A stretch of DNA of 64,000 bases, taken from the NCBI GenBank assembly GCA_009801085.1, contig VNWV01000010.1, forward strand, positions 62,001 through 126,000. The letters run 5' to 3'. Positions 1 to 10,800 of this stretch are shown one piece after another (the first letter of the stretch is position 1; the number at the start of each line of letters is the position of its first letter). A model generated the notes under the pieces. The model ran no database searches. It saw only the letters and a program-made list of their open reading frames with translations, and was not told the origin of the DNA. The position numbers were made by a program, and so were the translations under genes. The stretch comes from Lasiodiplodia sp. COLG20. Taxonomy: Eukaryota; Ascomycota; Dothideomycetes; Botryosphaeriales; Botryosphaeriaceae.

Positions 1-327
1 GGATTTGGAGAATAGCAGAAGATGTGTGACGCCGAGAGGCCCAGCCATTGTCGTGTAGTCGCGCAGTTTGTTGGATTTCCTCTCCTGCAATGATGGTTAG
101 CGGGGGCGGAACTGTGTGCTCTCAAGGGAAATTACCTTCAATCTTGACGCAGTGCCGGGCTCCATGACCAGCCTCATGTCCTTGACCAGCTGCGAGACGC
201 TGGAGCCGACCTCGCCGGCTCCCACACGAATGACCATGCTCTTCGGCGCACCATCGTTGGGCTTCTGTGTTCCTTTAGGCAGTTTAGCGCCAATGTGCGT
301 GCGCTTCTTGACTCTCTGTCTTGCCAT
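1..327 (-). CDS. SSF1: Ssf1/Peter Pan-type Brix protein, 5' part only
   Basis: Ribosome-biogenesis factor of the Brix family, acting in the nucleolus on 60S precursors. Exon 1 is 136-327 and begins MARQRVKKRTHIG, followed by PKSMVIRVG and SQLVKDMRLVMEPGTA, which are typical of the Ssf1/Ppan N-terminus. A 51-bp intron (85-135, GTAATT..CAG with a CTAAC branch site) joins in phase 0 to exon 2 (1-84), whose reading ERKSNKLRDYTTMAGPLGVT continues the family pattern. The gene runs off the left edge of the window, so the C-terminal part of the Brix domain is missing here. It is divergent from RRP3. Identification rests on family memory plus the good splice join. Confidence 0.9.
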
Positions 328-488
328 AGTGTGCTGCGTTGGGGGTGTGAGGAAGTTGCGACGGGAATCAAGCTTGCGGCGGAGACTTGCGAGAAAAATC
401 CCGGGAAAGCGCGCTTATCGATTGGGTCGCGATTTTTCCCAGCAACCAAATCCAAGCACCTGCGCGCCACTTTCCTTCACCACCAAAG
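328..488. promoter_or_regulatory. Divergent promoter of SSF1 and RRP3
   Basis: These 161 bp separate the start codons of two divergent ribosome-biogenesis genes. They hold an inverted pair of an 8-mer, GAAAAATC on the left (about 392-399) and GATTTTTC on the right (about 430-437). The A-tract core resembles the rRNA-processing element (AAAAATTTT) of yeast ribosome-biogenesis promoters, but the match is only partial. Joint control of both genes is an inference from the layout. Confidence 0.5.
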
Positions 489-1976
489 ATGCCCGCCCTC
501 AAGAAGCGCAAGCTCAGCGGCGAACCCGCTGAGGCAAAGTCCAAGGCGACCACTGCCTCCACCCGCGACGCTCCCTCCACGAAACACAAGGCTGAGCCTA
601 CGAAGCTTGCCGAACCCAACTCCGACGATGCGCAAAGCGATGCCGAAGAATCTTCCTCCGGGGAAGTGGAAACAGCCCAGGGCGAACAGGCGCGCAAGAG
701 CTTCAGGGATCTTGGTATCATAGAGGAGCTCTGCAACAGCTGTGAAGCTCTGGGTTTCAAAAGCCCGACTCCCATCCAGGCCGAATCGATCCCGTTGGCT
801 CTTCAAGGACGGGATCTGATCGGTTTAGCTGAGACTGGTTCAGGAAAAACAGCGGCTTTTGCGCTACCTATCCTTCAAGACCTCATGGAGAGACAACAAA
901 AGCTTTTTGGTCTAATCTTAGCACCTACTCGCGAGCTAGCCTACCAAATCTCGCAACAATTCGAGGCGCTGGGCAGCCTGATCGGTGTTAAATGCGCAGT
1001 CCTAGTCGGCGGTATGGACATGACGCCCCAGCAGATTGCTCTAGGAAAGAATCCACACATTGTCGTCGCCACTCCCGGCCGTCTGCTTGACCATCTTGAG
1101 AACACCAAGGGCTTCTCTCTGAAGCAGCTGAAGTATTTGGTCATGGACGAAGCAGACAGGCTGCTAGATCTCGACTTCGGACCCATCATCGACAAGATCC
1201 TCAAGGTCTTACCGAAGGAAGGTAGACGGACCTATCTTTTCTCGGCCACTATGAGCTCGAAGGTCGAGAGCCTCCAAAGAGCCAGTTTGAGCAATCCTCT
1301 CCGGGTGTCTATCTCCAGCTCCACCCACCAGACAGTCTCGACCCTCATCCAGCACTACCTGTTCGTTCCCCACAAGCACAAGGATCTCTATCTCATCCAT
1401 CTGCTCAACGACATGATCGGCCACCCAACGATCATTTTCACGCGCACTGTCAACGAGACACAGAGGATCGCAATCTTGCTTCGAACATTGGGCTTTGGCG
1501 CCATCCCTCTTCATGGCCAACTCTCCCAGTCTGCAAGATTGGGTGCGCTCGGAAAGTTCAAGTCAAAGTCGCGGGACATTCTGGTCGCTACCGACGTTGC
1601 TGCTCGCGGTCTTGACATTCCGAGCGTCTCATACGTCATCAACTACGATCTGCCTCCGGACTCAAAGACGTACGTTCATCGCGTTGGACGTACTGCCCGT
1701 GCTGGAAAGTCAGGTAAAGCCATTTCTTTGGTCACGCAGTATGATGTGGAGATCTGGCTGCGCATCGAGACGGCGCTTGGTAAGAAATTGCCCGGAGAGA
1801 CGGTAGAGAAGGAAGAGGTTATGATCCTCGCTGAGCGTGTTGGCGAGGCTCAGAGGGCTGCAGTCAGAGAGATGAAGGATTTGCACGAGAACAGAGGTAA
1901 GAAGGGCAGTGTACTCCGCGGGAGGAGAGGCGGTGGGAAGAGAGGCCGTGACAACATGGACCAGGAAGAGGGTTAA
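489..1976 (+). CDS. RRP3: DEAD-box RNA helicase Rrp3 (DDX47 type)
   Basis: ATP-dependent RNA helicase needed in yeast for pre-18S rRNA processing in the nucleolus. It is intronless, 495 aa. A charged, Lys/Glu-rich N-terminal tail (1-70) precedes the helicase core: Q motif GFKSPTPIQ (89-97), motif I AETGSGKT (114-121), PTREL (146-150), TPGR (195-198), DEAD (220-223), SAT (252-254) and [10 protein letters not shown] (397-406). The C-terminus is basic and Gly/Arg-rich ([11 protein letters not shown]). The open frame extends upstream without an ATG, so the first ATG, in a CCAAAGATGCCC context, is taken as the start. Length and motif order fit the Rrp3 family (about 470-495 aa). Other DEAD-box paralogs are possible but less likely. 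Confidence 0.93.
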   Translation: MPALKKRKLSGEPAEAKSKATTASTRDAPSTKHKAEPTKLAEPNSDDAQSDAEESSSGEVETAQGEQARKSFRDLGIIEELCNSCEALGFKSPTPIQAESIPLALQGRDLIGLAETGSGKTAAFALPILQDLMERQQKLFGLILAPTRELAYQISQQFEALGSLIGVKCAVLVGGMDMTPQQIALGKNPHIVVATPGRLLDHLENTKGFSLKQLKYLVMDEADRLLDLDFGPIIDKILKVLPKEGRRTYLFSATMSSKVESLQRASLSNPLRVSISSSTHQTVSTLIQHYLFVPHKHKDLYLIHLLNDMIGHPTIIFTRTVNETQRIAILLRTLGFGAIPLHGQLSQSARLGALGKFKSKSRDILVATDVAARGLDIPSVSYVINYDLPPDSKTYVHRVGRTARAGKSGKAISLVTQYDVEIWLRIETALGKKLPGETVEKEEVMILAERVGEAQRAAVREMKDLHENRGKKGSVLRGRRGGGKRGRDNMDQEEG

Positions 1977-2428
1977 TCGGACAGCTCGAACTCAGAAAAG
2001 AGCAAAAGTTTGGCGTAGATGGCGTAGCTTATAGCGAGTGTAGCTTGAGATTCTTTGATCTTTGTCCTGATGTTACTTTTTTGTCGCTTTTTTTGGTAAC
2101 AAAGGCAGAGCACATCCACATGCAGCATGTATGGCTGTGCACGATTCGGAAGGATGCACCGCCCAAAGTGAAAATTCGGCATTTGACTGAAATGCCAGCG
2201 TAGACGGGGTTTTGGAAATGAGTCAAAGTAAAGTATGGTTGTATGCAGGCTGAAGTCCAGTGGTCACGTGCCACACACCGCACGGACGCATTAAAATGCG
2301 GTGCGTTCGCTTCAACCGCGAAATGCGGCTGGCCCCTCCAACGGCAAATATTATCGCGACATCTACGCGCTCCACAGCCTCAACCTCCACGCGACACCGA
2401 CCCCGCAGGCCCCGGATCAGCCTCCACG
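1977..2428. other. Gap between RRP3 and NIP1
   Basis: About 450 bp holding the RRP3 3' flank (T-rich near 2078-2095) and the NIP1 upstream region. The octamer AAATGCGG occurs twice (around 2294 and 2320), just upstream of the NIP1 start. I see no gene here. Confidence 0.6.
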
Positions 2429-5050
2429 ATGTCCCGTTTCTTCACCGCCGTCGATAGCTCCAGCGAGAGCAGCTCCGACGAGGAGGAGCTCTACTCTGAG
2501 GAGGAGGAAGAAGAACAGTCGGAAGAGGAAAGCTCTGAGGAGGAGGAGTCGGAGGATGAGTCCAGCGACGAGGATGAAGGAAAGACTGGTGCTGGACGCT
2601 TCTTGAGGGATGTGTCCGATGAGAGCGATAGCGATGACGAGGACCGCGTCACCGTTGTCAAGAGCGCGAAAGACAAACGGTTTGAGGAACTCGAGGCTAC
2701 TATCAAGGCGATCGAGAACGCCGAGAAGATCAACGACTGGGCTGTCATCGCTGCAGGTGAGCTCGAAGTTCTGCGCGACGGTTTCGCCATGGCGTGCTAA
2801 TCTTTCATTGCAGAGTTCGACAAGATGAACCGTCAAATACCCGCGCTCGTCAGGCAGAATGATGGCAAGACGCCCAAGCCATACATCAAGGCCATTTCCG
2901 AGCTGGAGACCACCATGGTCGAGACGCTCGAGAAGCAGAAGGTCACGCCCAAGAAGATGAACGCCACCAACACGCGTGGTCTGAACGCCGTCCGCCAACG
3001 CATGCGCAAGATCAAGCAGGACCACGCTTCCGAGATCGACAAGTTCAAGGCCGACCCGGAGAAGTTCATGGCAGATGAGGTGATTGAGGTGGCCGCTCCC
3101 ACTCCCAAGAAGGCGAAGAAGGCTATTCCCTCCCTGGGTGCCGAAGCCGTCGACGGCGATGATGATGATGGCTTCACCGTGGTTGGCGCTGGTGGCAAGG
3201 CCATGGTTTACACGCCCGAGGGCATCCTCAAGCACCTCCGTACTATCGTCGAGGCCCGCGGCCGTAAGAACACCGACCGCATGGAGCAGATCCGCACCAT
3301 GGAGAAGCTGTACGATGTGGCCAACACCGACTACCAGAAGATCCGCGTTCTTCTGACCCTGATCTCCACCCGCTTCGACCTCACTACCGGCACTACGAAC
3401 CAGATGTCGCAGGAGCAGTGGAAGCTGGCTGAGAACGAGTTCCGCCTGTTGCTCGAGGTTCTTGAGAACAACCGCGACATTGTGGTTGTCGAGGGTGCCG
3501 AGGAGTGGGAGGATGACGAGAAGCAGCCTGTGATCAACGCTGGCGAGACCTTCAGGGTTCCCGGCAGCATTACCTCTTTCATTGAGCGTCTCGACGACGA
3601 GCTTACCCGCGCTCTCCAGCACATCGATCCCCATACTGCCGATTACGTCGAGAGGCTTACGGACGAGACTACCCTCTATACCAGCGTTGTCCGGACGCAA
3701 TTGTACGTTGAGTGGCTCGTTGAGAAGCACGGTAGCGCCCAGGAGAGCTCGAACCGCGTTGTCATGCGCCGCCTCGAGCACCTGTACTTCAAGCCCTCGC
3801 AGGTCGTTAAGATTCTGGAGGAGAACTCGTGGAAGGCGATTCCTTCTGGCCTTAGCTCTACCGTCACCCCCCGCGACAGTGCTGCAGATCCCACCGACCT
3901 CATCGCCACCCTCTGCACATACCTGTTCAGGTACAGCGAGGGTATCATCAGGGCGCGCGCTATGCTTTGCCAAATCTACCACCTGGCACTGCACGACCAC
4001 TACTACAAGGCTCGCGACATGATGCTCATGTCGCACTTGCAGGAGACGATTGCGAACTTCGATGTCAACACTCAGATCCTCTTCAACCGGACGCTTGTGC
4101 AGGTTGGTCTCTGCGCTTTCCGGGCCGGTCTCGTTTACGAGGCGCAGACCTCTCTGCAGGAGATCTGTGGTAGCAACAGGCAGAAGGAGCTTCTTGCGCA
4201 GGGTCTCCAGATGCAGCGCTACTCTCAGATTTCGCCTGAGCAGGAGCGGTTGGAGAGGCAGCGCCAGCTGCCCTTCCATATGCACATCAACCTCGAGCTG
4301 CTGGAGTGCGTCTACCTTACCTGCTCTATGCTGCTCGAGATCCCTCTCCTCGCTCAGGTTGGTTCTTCGCCCGACGTCAGGAAGAGGGTCATCAGCAAGA
4401 CCTACCGCAGGCTGTTGGAGTACCATGAGCGCCAGATCTTCACCGGTCCTCCTGAGAACACCCGTGACCACGTCATGCAGGCCTCGAAGGCCCTTGCTGC
4501 GGGTGAGTGGAAGAAGGCCGCGGACTTCATCAACTCGATCAAGATTTGGGATCTCATGGCGCAGTCGGATAAGATCAAGGTCATGCTTTCCGAGCAGATC
4601 CAAGAGGAGGGTCTCAGGACTTATCTCTTCACCTACGCGCCTTTCTACGACACCCTCTCTATTGCCACCTTGGCCTCGATGTTCGAGCTCCCTGATCGCA
4701 AGGTGTCTGCTGTTGTCAGCAAGATGATCTCGCACGAGGAGCTCGCTGCGGCGCTTGACCAGGTCAACAACGCCATCATCTTCCGCAAGGGTGTCGAGCT
4801 GTCTCGCCTGCAGAGCCTTGCCCTCACTCTTAGCGACAAGGCCAGCGGCCTCATTGAGGCTAATGAGAAGACGTTGGAGCAGCGTACACAAGGCATGGCC
4901 AACGCTTTTGAGAGGCAAGGAGGCCAAGGAGGCCGTGGTGGCCGCGGCGGTCGCGGTGGCGGCCGTGGTCGCGGTCGGGGTGGATCGAGTGGCGTGCCTC
5001 GTGGCCAGCAATTCACTGGAGGTGCGTTGGGACGGGCAATTCAGGCATAA
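2429..5050 (+). CDS. NIP1: Translation initiation factor eIF3 subunit c (Nip1)
   Basis: Core scaffold subunit of eIF3, which links the 40S subunit, eIF5 and eIF1 in the pre-initiation complex. Two exons: 2429-2756 and 2814-5050 (57-bp intron, GTGAGC..TTGCAG), giving 854 aa; the join reads [16 protein letters not shown]. The N-terminus MSRFF is followed by a long Asp/Glu/Ser-rich stretch (about 10-80), as in Nip1/eIF3c. The PCI domain lies in the last third, around [20 protein letters not shown]. The C-terminal tail is an RGG-type Gly/Arg repeat encoded at about 4920-5000. Length and layout match fungal eIF3c. It is convergent with SNF8, with 152 bp between the stop codons. Confidence 0.95.
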
Positions 5051-5202
5051 GTGTGGAAAGAATGGTTTTTCTTTGATTTGGCATTAGGGGGTTTTATGTT
5101 GCTTTTCTAATGGCTCATGTGAGATGCAAAATGCGTCATACGCTTCATGGGTATCATCAGACACTACTGGTAGAGGAATCAAAAGTCGTCACAACGTTAC
5201 CC

Positions 5203-6083
5203 CTAGTCCCCTTCGCTCGCTGCCGCATCCGTGATGAAGGTTGGGGACCAGTATTCAGTCTCCTCTGTTTGCTTGTCCACCCAAACCAGCGAGTCTGCTA
5301 GGAGATCTTCAATAGCGGCCACTGCTCTTGCCCGCTCCCACCCCAGATTGATCTGCAGCATGGATACCGTGACGTAGCCCAGCACCTGTATAGCTTCCAG
5401 CACGGCCGACTGGTCTGTGTTGAGCTCTTTTGGAATCGACCGGATCATTTGCTTGTGACCGAGCTTCATGATGGTGAAGCCCGACCCAAGCGGCTCGAGA
5501 GACTTAACGGCTCGCAAGACATCGTCACTATATGGTAGATGCAGAATGAGCATTTCGAATTCAACAATGAATCCACACGAGCGAGTTGCGAGGGGCCTCC
5601 ATACTCTGACGCTTCCATCCCCCCTCCGAAGCCTCGACCCTTCTGCACCCGCTGCCTGACCTCGTTCAGCGCGATCATGCCTCCGTTCTCCGCCCGCGTC
5701 TCTCGACAAACCTCGACGACCCTCACAGCCAGCTCGAAGTAGAAGTCGTTCACACTGCCACCCAGCATCTGGGCCCAAACGCTGCCGCCACCACTTTTCG
5801 CGTCGCCGGCGGCGCTACCTTTGCGGTTGGACGAAGCCAGCGGATCGACGCCGATGGTGTTGCACATGCGGGCGAACTCGGCGCGAAAGGTGGGATTGGA
5901 GCGGATGTCCTTGGCATGCGTGATGCTGAACTGGTGCAACAGCGACTGGAAGACGGAGAGTTGCGTCTCAAGCGAGCGGGCTTGCTGCGTGCGGAGGTTG
6001 CTTCCGTGTGAGGCGTACTGGGCCTGCGTGATGCGGTGCTGGTCGAAGGCCGAAAGGCCGACACCGCGGCGATTCGAGGCCAT
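5203..6083 (-). CDS. SNF8: ESCRT-II subunit Snf8/Vps22 (EAP30)
   Basis: Subunit of ESCRT-II, which acts on endosomes in sorting ubiquitinated membrane cargo into multivesicular bodies. Two exons, 5605-6083 and 5203-5527, with a 77-bp intron (GTATGG..TATAG); the join reads EASDDDVLRAVKSLEPLG. Product 267 aa. The start MASNRRGVGLSAFDQ, the Gln-rich helical region near 40-65, the FYFELAVRVVEVC segment and the C-terminal winged helices (LGYVTVSMLQINLGWERARA, then EYWSP) are all typical of EAP30. It is divergent from RPL7 across about 300 bp. Confidence 0.93.
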
Positions 6084-6381
6084 GGCGAAACTCTGAGCTT
6101 GAAAGCTGGGTATCAACCGAGTGGGTGCAATAAACTTTCGCCGCGGCCTCGTTGAGGGGTCAGCTTAGAGGGTTGTGAATGCGACGGAGCTGGTGATGCT
6201 AGAGCCGTCGCGCGCAGCGTAATGTCTTGGCACTCTTGCGCACGGGCCGCTTGCACGGGCCGCTTGCAAGCGAGACCGCACCTCCAATTTTCCTCGAGCG
6301 CTTCCTCTGAAAAAAGAACCAGACGTCCACGACCCTCGTCCACCACTAACATCCAGCAGCACCGCCGGAAAAGCCTTCGCA
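6084..6381. promoter_or_regulatory. Divergent promoter of SNF8 and RPL7
   Basis: This 298-bp intergenic segment separates the two start codons. It contains a perfect 13-bp tandem duplication, GCACGGGCCGCTT at 6240-6252 and 6253-6265. A pyrimidine-rich stretch leads up to the RPL7 start. No recognised ribosomal-protein promoter element could be assigned. Confidence 0.5.
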
Positions 6382-7836
6382 ATGGCCGTTGTCAAGTCGT
6401 ACGTTTCCCTTTGCCGCCCGCTCGGCTGAGCCCCAAAGACGAGAAAGCAGCTGGCCGTGGTTATTTCCTCGCTGGAGAAGGCCGCCATTCTGGCACCGCC
6501 CAGCTCGATACACTCTTCCTCCCGGTCCCCGGTCCTCATTTGGCCATCTGCATGGCACTTGAGAATGCGCGGCTGGGGTTTTGGGGTTGAAGGCGAATTG
6601 TCTTCTCCCTTGAATCAAATTTGCCGTACACAGTCGTGTAGCGCTGGGTGATTCCACGCTCGCACGAAGTACGCGCATAGCCTCTCGAGCACTCTGCTCG
6701 GGGTCTTGTCGATTGAGGTTCTACAGCTCCTTGCGCCTGCCGGCGCAGGTCTGCTCATCGATTAAAACTTTTTTACCGTCGAGTCGAATCTTCAGTCGGG
6801 AATGCCGCTCTTGCTGCAGTTCTCGTCTGGGAGCAAGCCTTGTGCTGCTCACCACCACTCCAACCAGCCTGCTGACATTCTCGCTTGGGCGATGTAGTAC
6901 CGTTCCCACCAAGGACCAGGTCCTGGTCCCTGAGACCCTTCTCAAGAAGCGCAAGACTCAGCAGAAGGACCAGGAGAACCGTGCTGCCGAGCTCCAGAAG
7001 AAGCGCGATGTAAGAATTGACCTCCCTCAATTGCTTGAATATTCCGAGAAGTAGGCTGGGGTGATGACAACAACCAACCGAGATGACTAGACCTCCGGGT
7101 CAATGCTGTCTCCACGTTAACCATCTTTCGGGACTGACTACACCTACTTCTCTGGAATATCTCGGGTATGGATCGCATTAGTTCACTAGGCTAACGGCGT
7201 TCTTCATAGGCCAACAAGAAGAAGCGCGAGGTCATCTTCAAGCGCGCCGAGTCCTATGTCAAGGAGTACCGTGACGCTGAGCGCGAGAAGGTCCGCCTTC
7301 AGCGCGTTGCCAAGCAGGAGGGCTCTTTCTACGTCCCTGCTGAGCCCAAGCTCGCCTTCGTTGTCCGCATCAAGGGTATCAACAAGATTGACCCCAAGAA
7401 GCGCAAGACCCTGCAGCTCCTCCGTCTTCTCCAGATCAACAACGGCTGCTTCGTCAAGATCACCAAGGCCACCGTTGAGATGCTGAAGATCGTCGAGCCC
7501 TACATCGCCTACGGTTACCCCAACCTCAAGTCCGTCCGCGAGCTCATCTACAAGCGCGGCTACGGCAAGGTCAACAAGCAGCGCATCCCGCTCACTGACA
7601 ACGCCATCATCGAGGAGCACCTCGGCAAGTTCGGCATTGTCTGCATTGAGGACCTGATCCACGAGATCTACACCGTTGGCCCCAACTTCAAGCAGGCCTC
7701 CAACTTCCTCTGGCCCTTCAAGCTGTCCAACCCCACTGGTGGTTTCCGTCCCAGGAAGTTCAAGCACTTCATCGAGGGTGGTGACCTTGGCAACCGTGAG
7801 GACCACATCAACGCCCTCATCAGGCAGATGAACTAA
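6382..7836 (+). CDS. RPL7: 60S ribosomal protein L7 (uL30)
   Basis: Component of the large ribosomal subunit. Three exons: a 17-nt first exon 6382-6398 (MAVVK plus two bases), 6898-7009 and 7210-7836; total 251 aa, the usual length. The first intron is long (499 bp) and the second (200 bp) carries a box C/D snoRNA, annotated separately. The reading across the joins is [18 protein letters not shown] and [18 protein letters not shown]. The basic N-terminal helix, the [19 protein letters not shown] core and the C-terminus IRQMN are diagnostic of eukaryotic L7. Codon use is strongly biased to C-ending codons, as expected for a highly expressed gene. Confidence 0.96.
7046..7152 (+). ncRNA. Box C/D snoRNA in RPL7 intron 2 (snR39/snR59 family)
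   Basis: Visible elements, in order: 5' stem strand GAGAAGTAGG (7046-7055), C box GTGATGA (7061-7067), guide ACCATCTTTCGGG (7120-7132), D box CTGA (7134-7137), and 3' stem strand CCTACTTCTC (7143-7152), an exact 10-bp complement of the 5' strand. The guide is complementary over 13 nt to the conserved 25S rRNA segment CCCGAAAGATGGT (recalled from the yeast sequence). In budding yeast the RPL7A/RPL7B introns host snR39 and snR59, which methylate A807 in this same region. By the D+5 rule the base selected here is the G following CCC, which I believe is G805, the yeast snR39b target. No clear C'/D' pair was found. Confidence 0.85.
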
Positions 7837-10800
7837 GCGGGCTGTTGCTCCGCTATGTGCTGCTCGGATGGTCGTCGGTGGTTCTCAAAAAAGTTTCTTC
7901 ATATGGATGGGTTTATGACGGGCATGGCGTCTCTGTATCGTAGGTAGCTGGCTGAAATACCATGGGAGCCGCACAGCCGCTCATCCTTCACGTTATGGCG
8001 TTTTGGAGTAACCGCGAATTGAGTGGTACACTATTTTCATAATGCTCTGCGCAAAGCACGTCCCTGTCTCCTTGTGTGTCTGTACCCGACAATGTCTCGC
8101 AAGGACACGAACTCGACGCCTAACGCGTGAGGCGTTCATCGCTTCTACCTCATACAAGTGAAACATGGCACCTCGGCGTTCCCCTCGTCTCCGAGCAACA
8201 ATTCTCGTGTCACCGCATGTGCGACCAGGCAAGTTCGCCTTACATTCAACGTCATAGTCCAGGGGAACGGGGATCCCTTTTCGCGCGTAGTAAACGCGTG
8301 CGCGCGCAACACGCGTCCCCCTCGTGTATGTGCGTTCCTCCGTCTCTTGACTTCTCTTCCGCCACCCGTTTTCCACGCAAGGAAACTTGGCATGGCTCTC
8401 GTGTCAAGGGTGATCAGGTCACGGCAGGCAATCAAGTCGGCATTCCCCCCCGGCGTGAGAGAAGAACGATGGGACCACTCATAACACAACCCCAAGCTTT
8501 GTGGTGGTCAGACCTACTCTCAGGAAGGATGATTCCGCCCCATACCACACCACACCACACCACGATTAAACTTTTTTTCCTTTCGCCCCAACTTCGCACG
8601 CACCACAAACATGCATTGGCTCATCCACTTTGGACCCGTATGATCTGTTTATGATGGATCTAATTGACTCACACCTCCAGCCATCCTGATTCGCCCTATC
8701 CACATTTTGTGCCGCACCCAACGCGTGGCTCGGAATGTTCCTTCCTCGCCTTCAAGAACCATGGAGAGTAGGTGGCGACATCACTTCTGACCGCAAGTGC
8801 ATCTGTACATGGTGCCCTTTGGTTTTTTTTTTTTTTTTGTCATGAAAAATGAGTCGCAGAATCGGATCTGTCGCAACCCCCTTGTACCACAGACCCTACA
8901 TTTTCCTATTGAAAGAGTGTAGTGGGCATGGGAAATGTAGTGCAAAAATGGAAAATGGCCAACTAGGATGCAGTGTCGAAGAAGGGGTGTTGTCTCTTCT
9001 TAACTCTTTTCCTCCCGCCCAGTGAAGATCTCTTCGTGGATGTGTTCCCTCTCTAGACATACCAATTTCGGTCTCATATTTGTAAAGGGGGCAGCTGAAA
9101 TCTTTGTGCGTAAGTCAATGAATGTTCAGGCAGGATGTCCTGAGTAAAGACTATGCCCGATCGCACTTTCCATCTCCTACCGGCTGGTTTTTTTTATGAG
9201 TGTTTCACATGGAGCTGCTGTGCAACACAAGTGTCACCTGCGGCGGGCTGCTTGTCGACCGCGTGTTGTCTCGGAGCGGTAGTGCACGGGTTGACTGTTC
9301 TTTTCCTTGAACCGTCGGGACTTGAGAAGACAAGTGTGGAGTTACCGGCAGGCGATGGATTTACCAGCAGGTGATGGTAAGTTACTTGTCATCAAAGCAG
9401 CAAACATCCGCCCCTGCTTCGAGATGTTAGATTCTTCAATATGAGAGAAGAGTCGAAGCTTCCGACACGCTTTGCGGCTGAGGAGACAAGTAAACAACCC
9501 ACACGCAGGGAGTCCAAATCCGGATGATGGTGCGTACATACATTCGCATGTAGTATCTACCACCCTCACTTCTATAGTGTGTGGTATGATACCACGCATC
9601 TTCTCGCCAGCCAAAACGCATTCAGAGGCAGAAGTCCAATTCCCTAGCATGTTTCCGGACGCTGATGGGGTGGCAGCGTGAAACCCCTAGTATTGGCTAG
9701 ATCCGGGCGCGGCTCAGCTCTGCTGGCTGCCACGTGCGACTGTTTTGCTTTCGTTTCTGGTTGGAATGGAGTTGATTACGATCCGTAGGGGACGTTGAAA
9801 CTACGCGCTACCAGCGGCTACTGCCCCTTGATCGCCACTGTCGTCCGAGGGAAGGTGTGTGAGCACTTTCGTTTTCTTTTTCCTTTTTTTCTCATCCGGA
9901 ACCGAGGCTTCTACCTTTTCGGGCTTTCCGGGGGTGGATGGAAGGGTTCCATGGTTATTGCATGGAGAACAATAATAAGTTTCGGGCGAGGCCAGCAGCG
10001 ATGCTCGTGTTTGGCGCTGATTCTGTGCGACGGCCATTGTACTCGAGCTGAGGTTTCACGACGGCGTCGACGTTTTGCCTCGTGTTGTGTCTTACACTGG
10101 AGCACAGCCTGGGGTTGGCTGAGGTTGCAGGGAGATTGGGGGCGGCAGCCGCCCTTTCCCGGGATTTCACCTCGACCCTCATCATAACCGTCGGTCGTCT
10201 CTGAAAACAGGCGTCATGTTAAGCGCGCCCCCTCGTGTTGCGCTACAGCCTAGACTCAGCTTAGGTATGGGAGGGACAGTTGCGTCGACCTGAGGTCAGC
10301 GGTGGAACCGCGGCGAAACGGAATGAAGTCCTTACTGGCCGCGTCAACTGACAAAATTCGCTGGCCAAGCCGGCAACCTCTACCTTAGCCCATCCACCAA
10401 CAGCCTCCGCCCTGTACCACCACCTCGTTTTCCCCCATTACCACAAAATCCTCGGCTGGGGATCCACTTGTGCCCGCTTTGCCCGCTTTGTCCGTCTTGC
10501 CCGCTCCCCACCTTCCGTCGGGTAAGGAGAATCATCGCTAGGCAGGAACGATGGGGATCCCCGTTTTGCCATCACTGGTTGTCGTCGGGCAGCGACCGCT
10601 GCGGTCGCGCCTCGATCAGCTTACACTACCAGCAGCGCGATGACGCTGCAATTTTTAGTTTATTGCTTTTTTCTCTCTCACACGCCGCTCGCCCCTGCAG
10701 TTTCGCATCATGCTTGGCTCCGACCGATGAGTCTTCTCTCGGATTGCTGCGGCAGCGCAGGCAGCGGGTAAAACGCGTGGTCCGGCGGCCGCGTGCTCTC

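Noticed and set aside
2417..5011. Open frame of 864 codons on the minus strand
   Set aside because: It lies fully antisense to NIP1, which is well supported. The translation is Leu/Val/Asp-rich and arises from the codon bias of NIP1.
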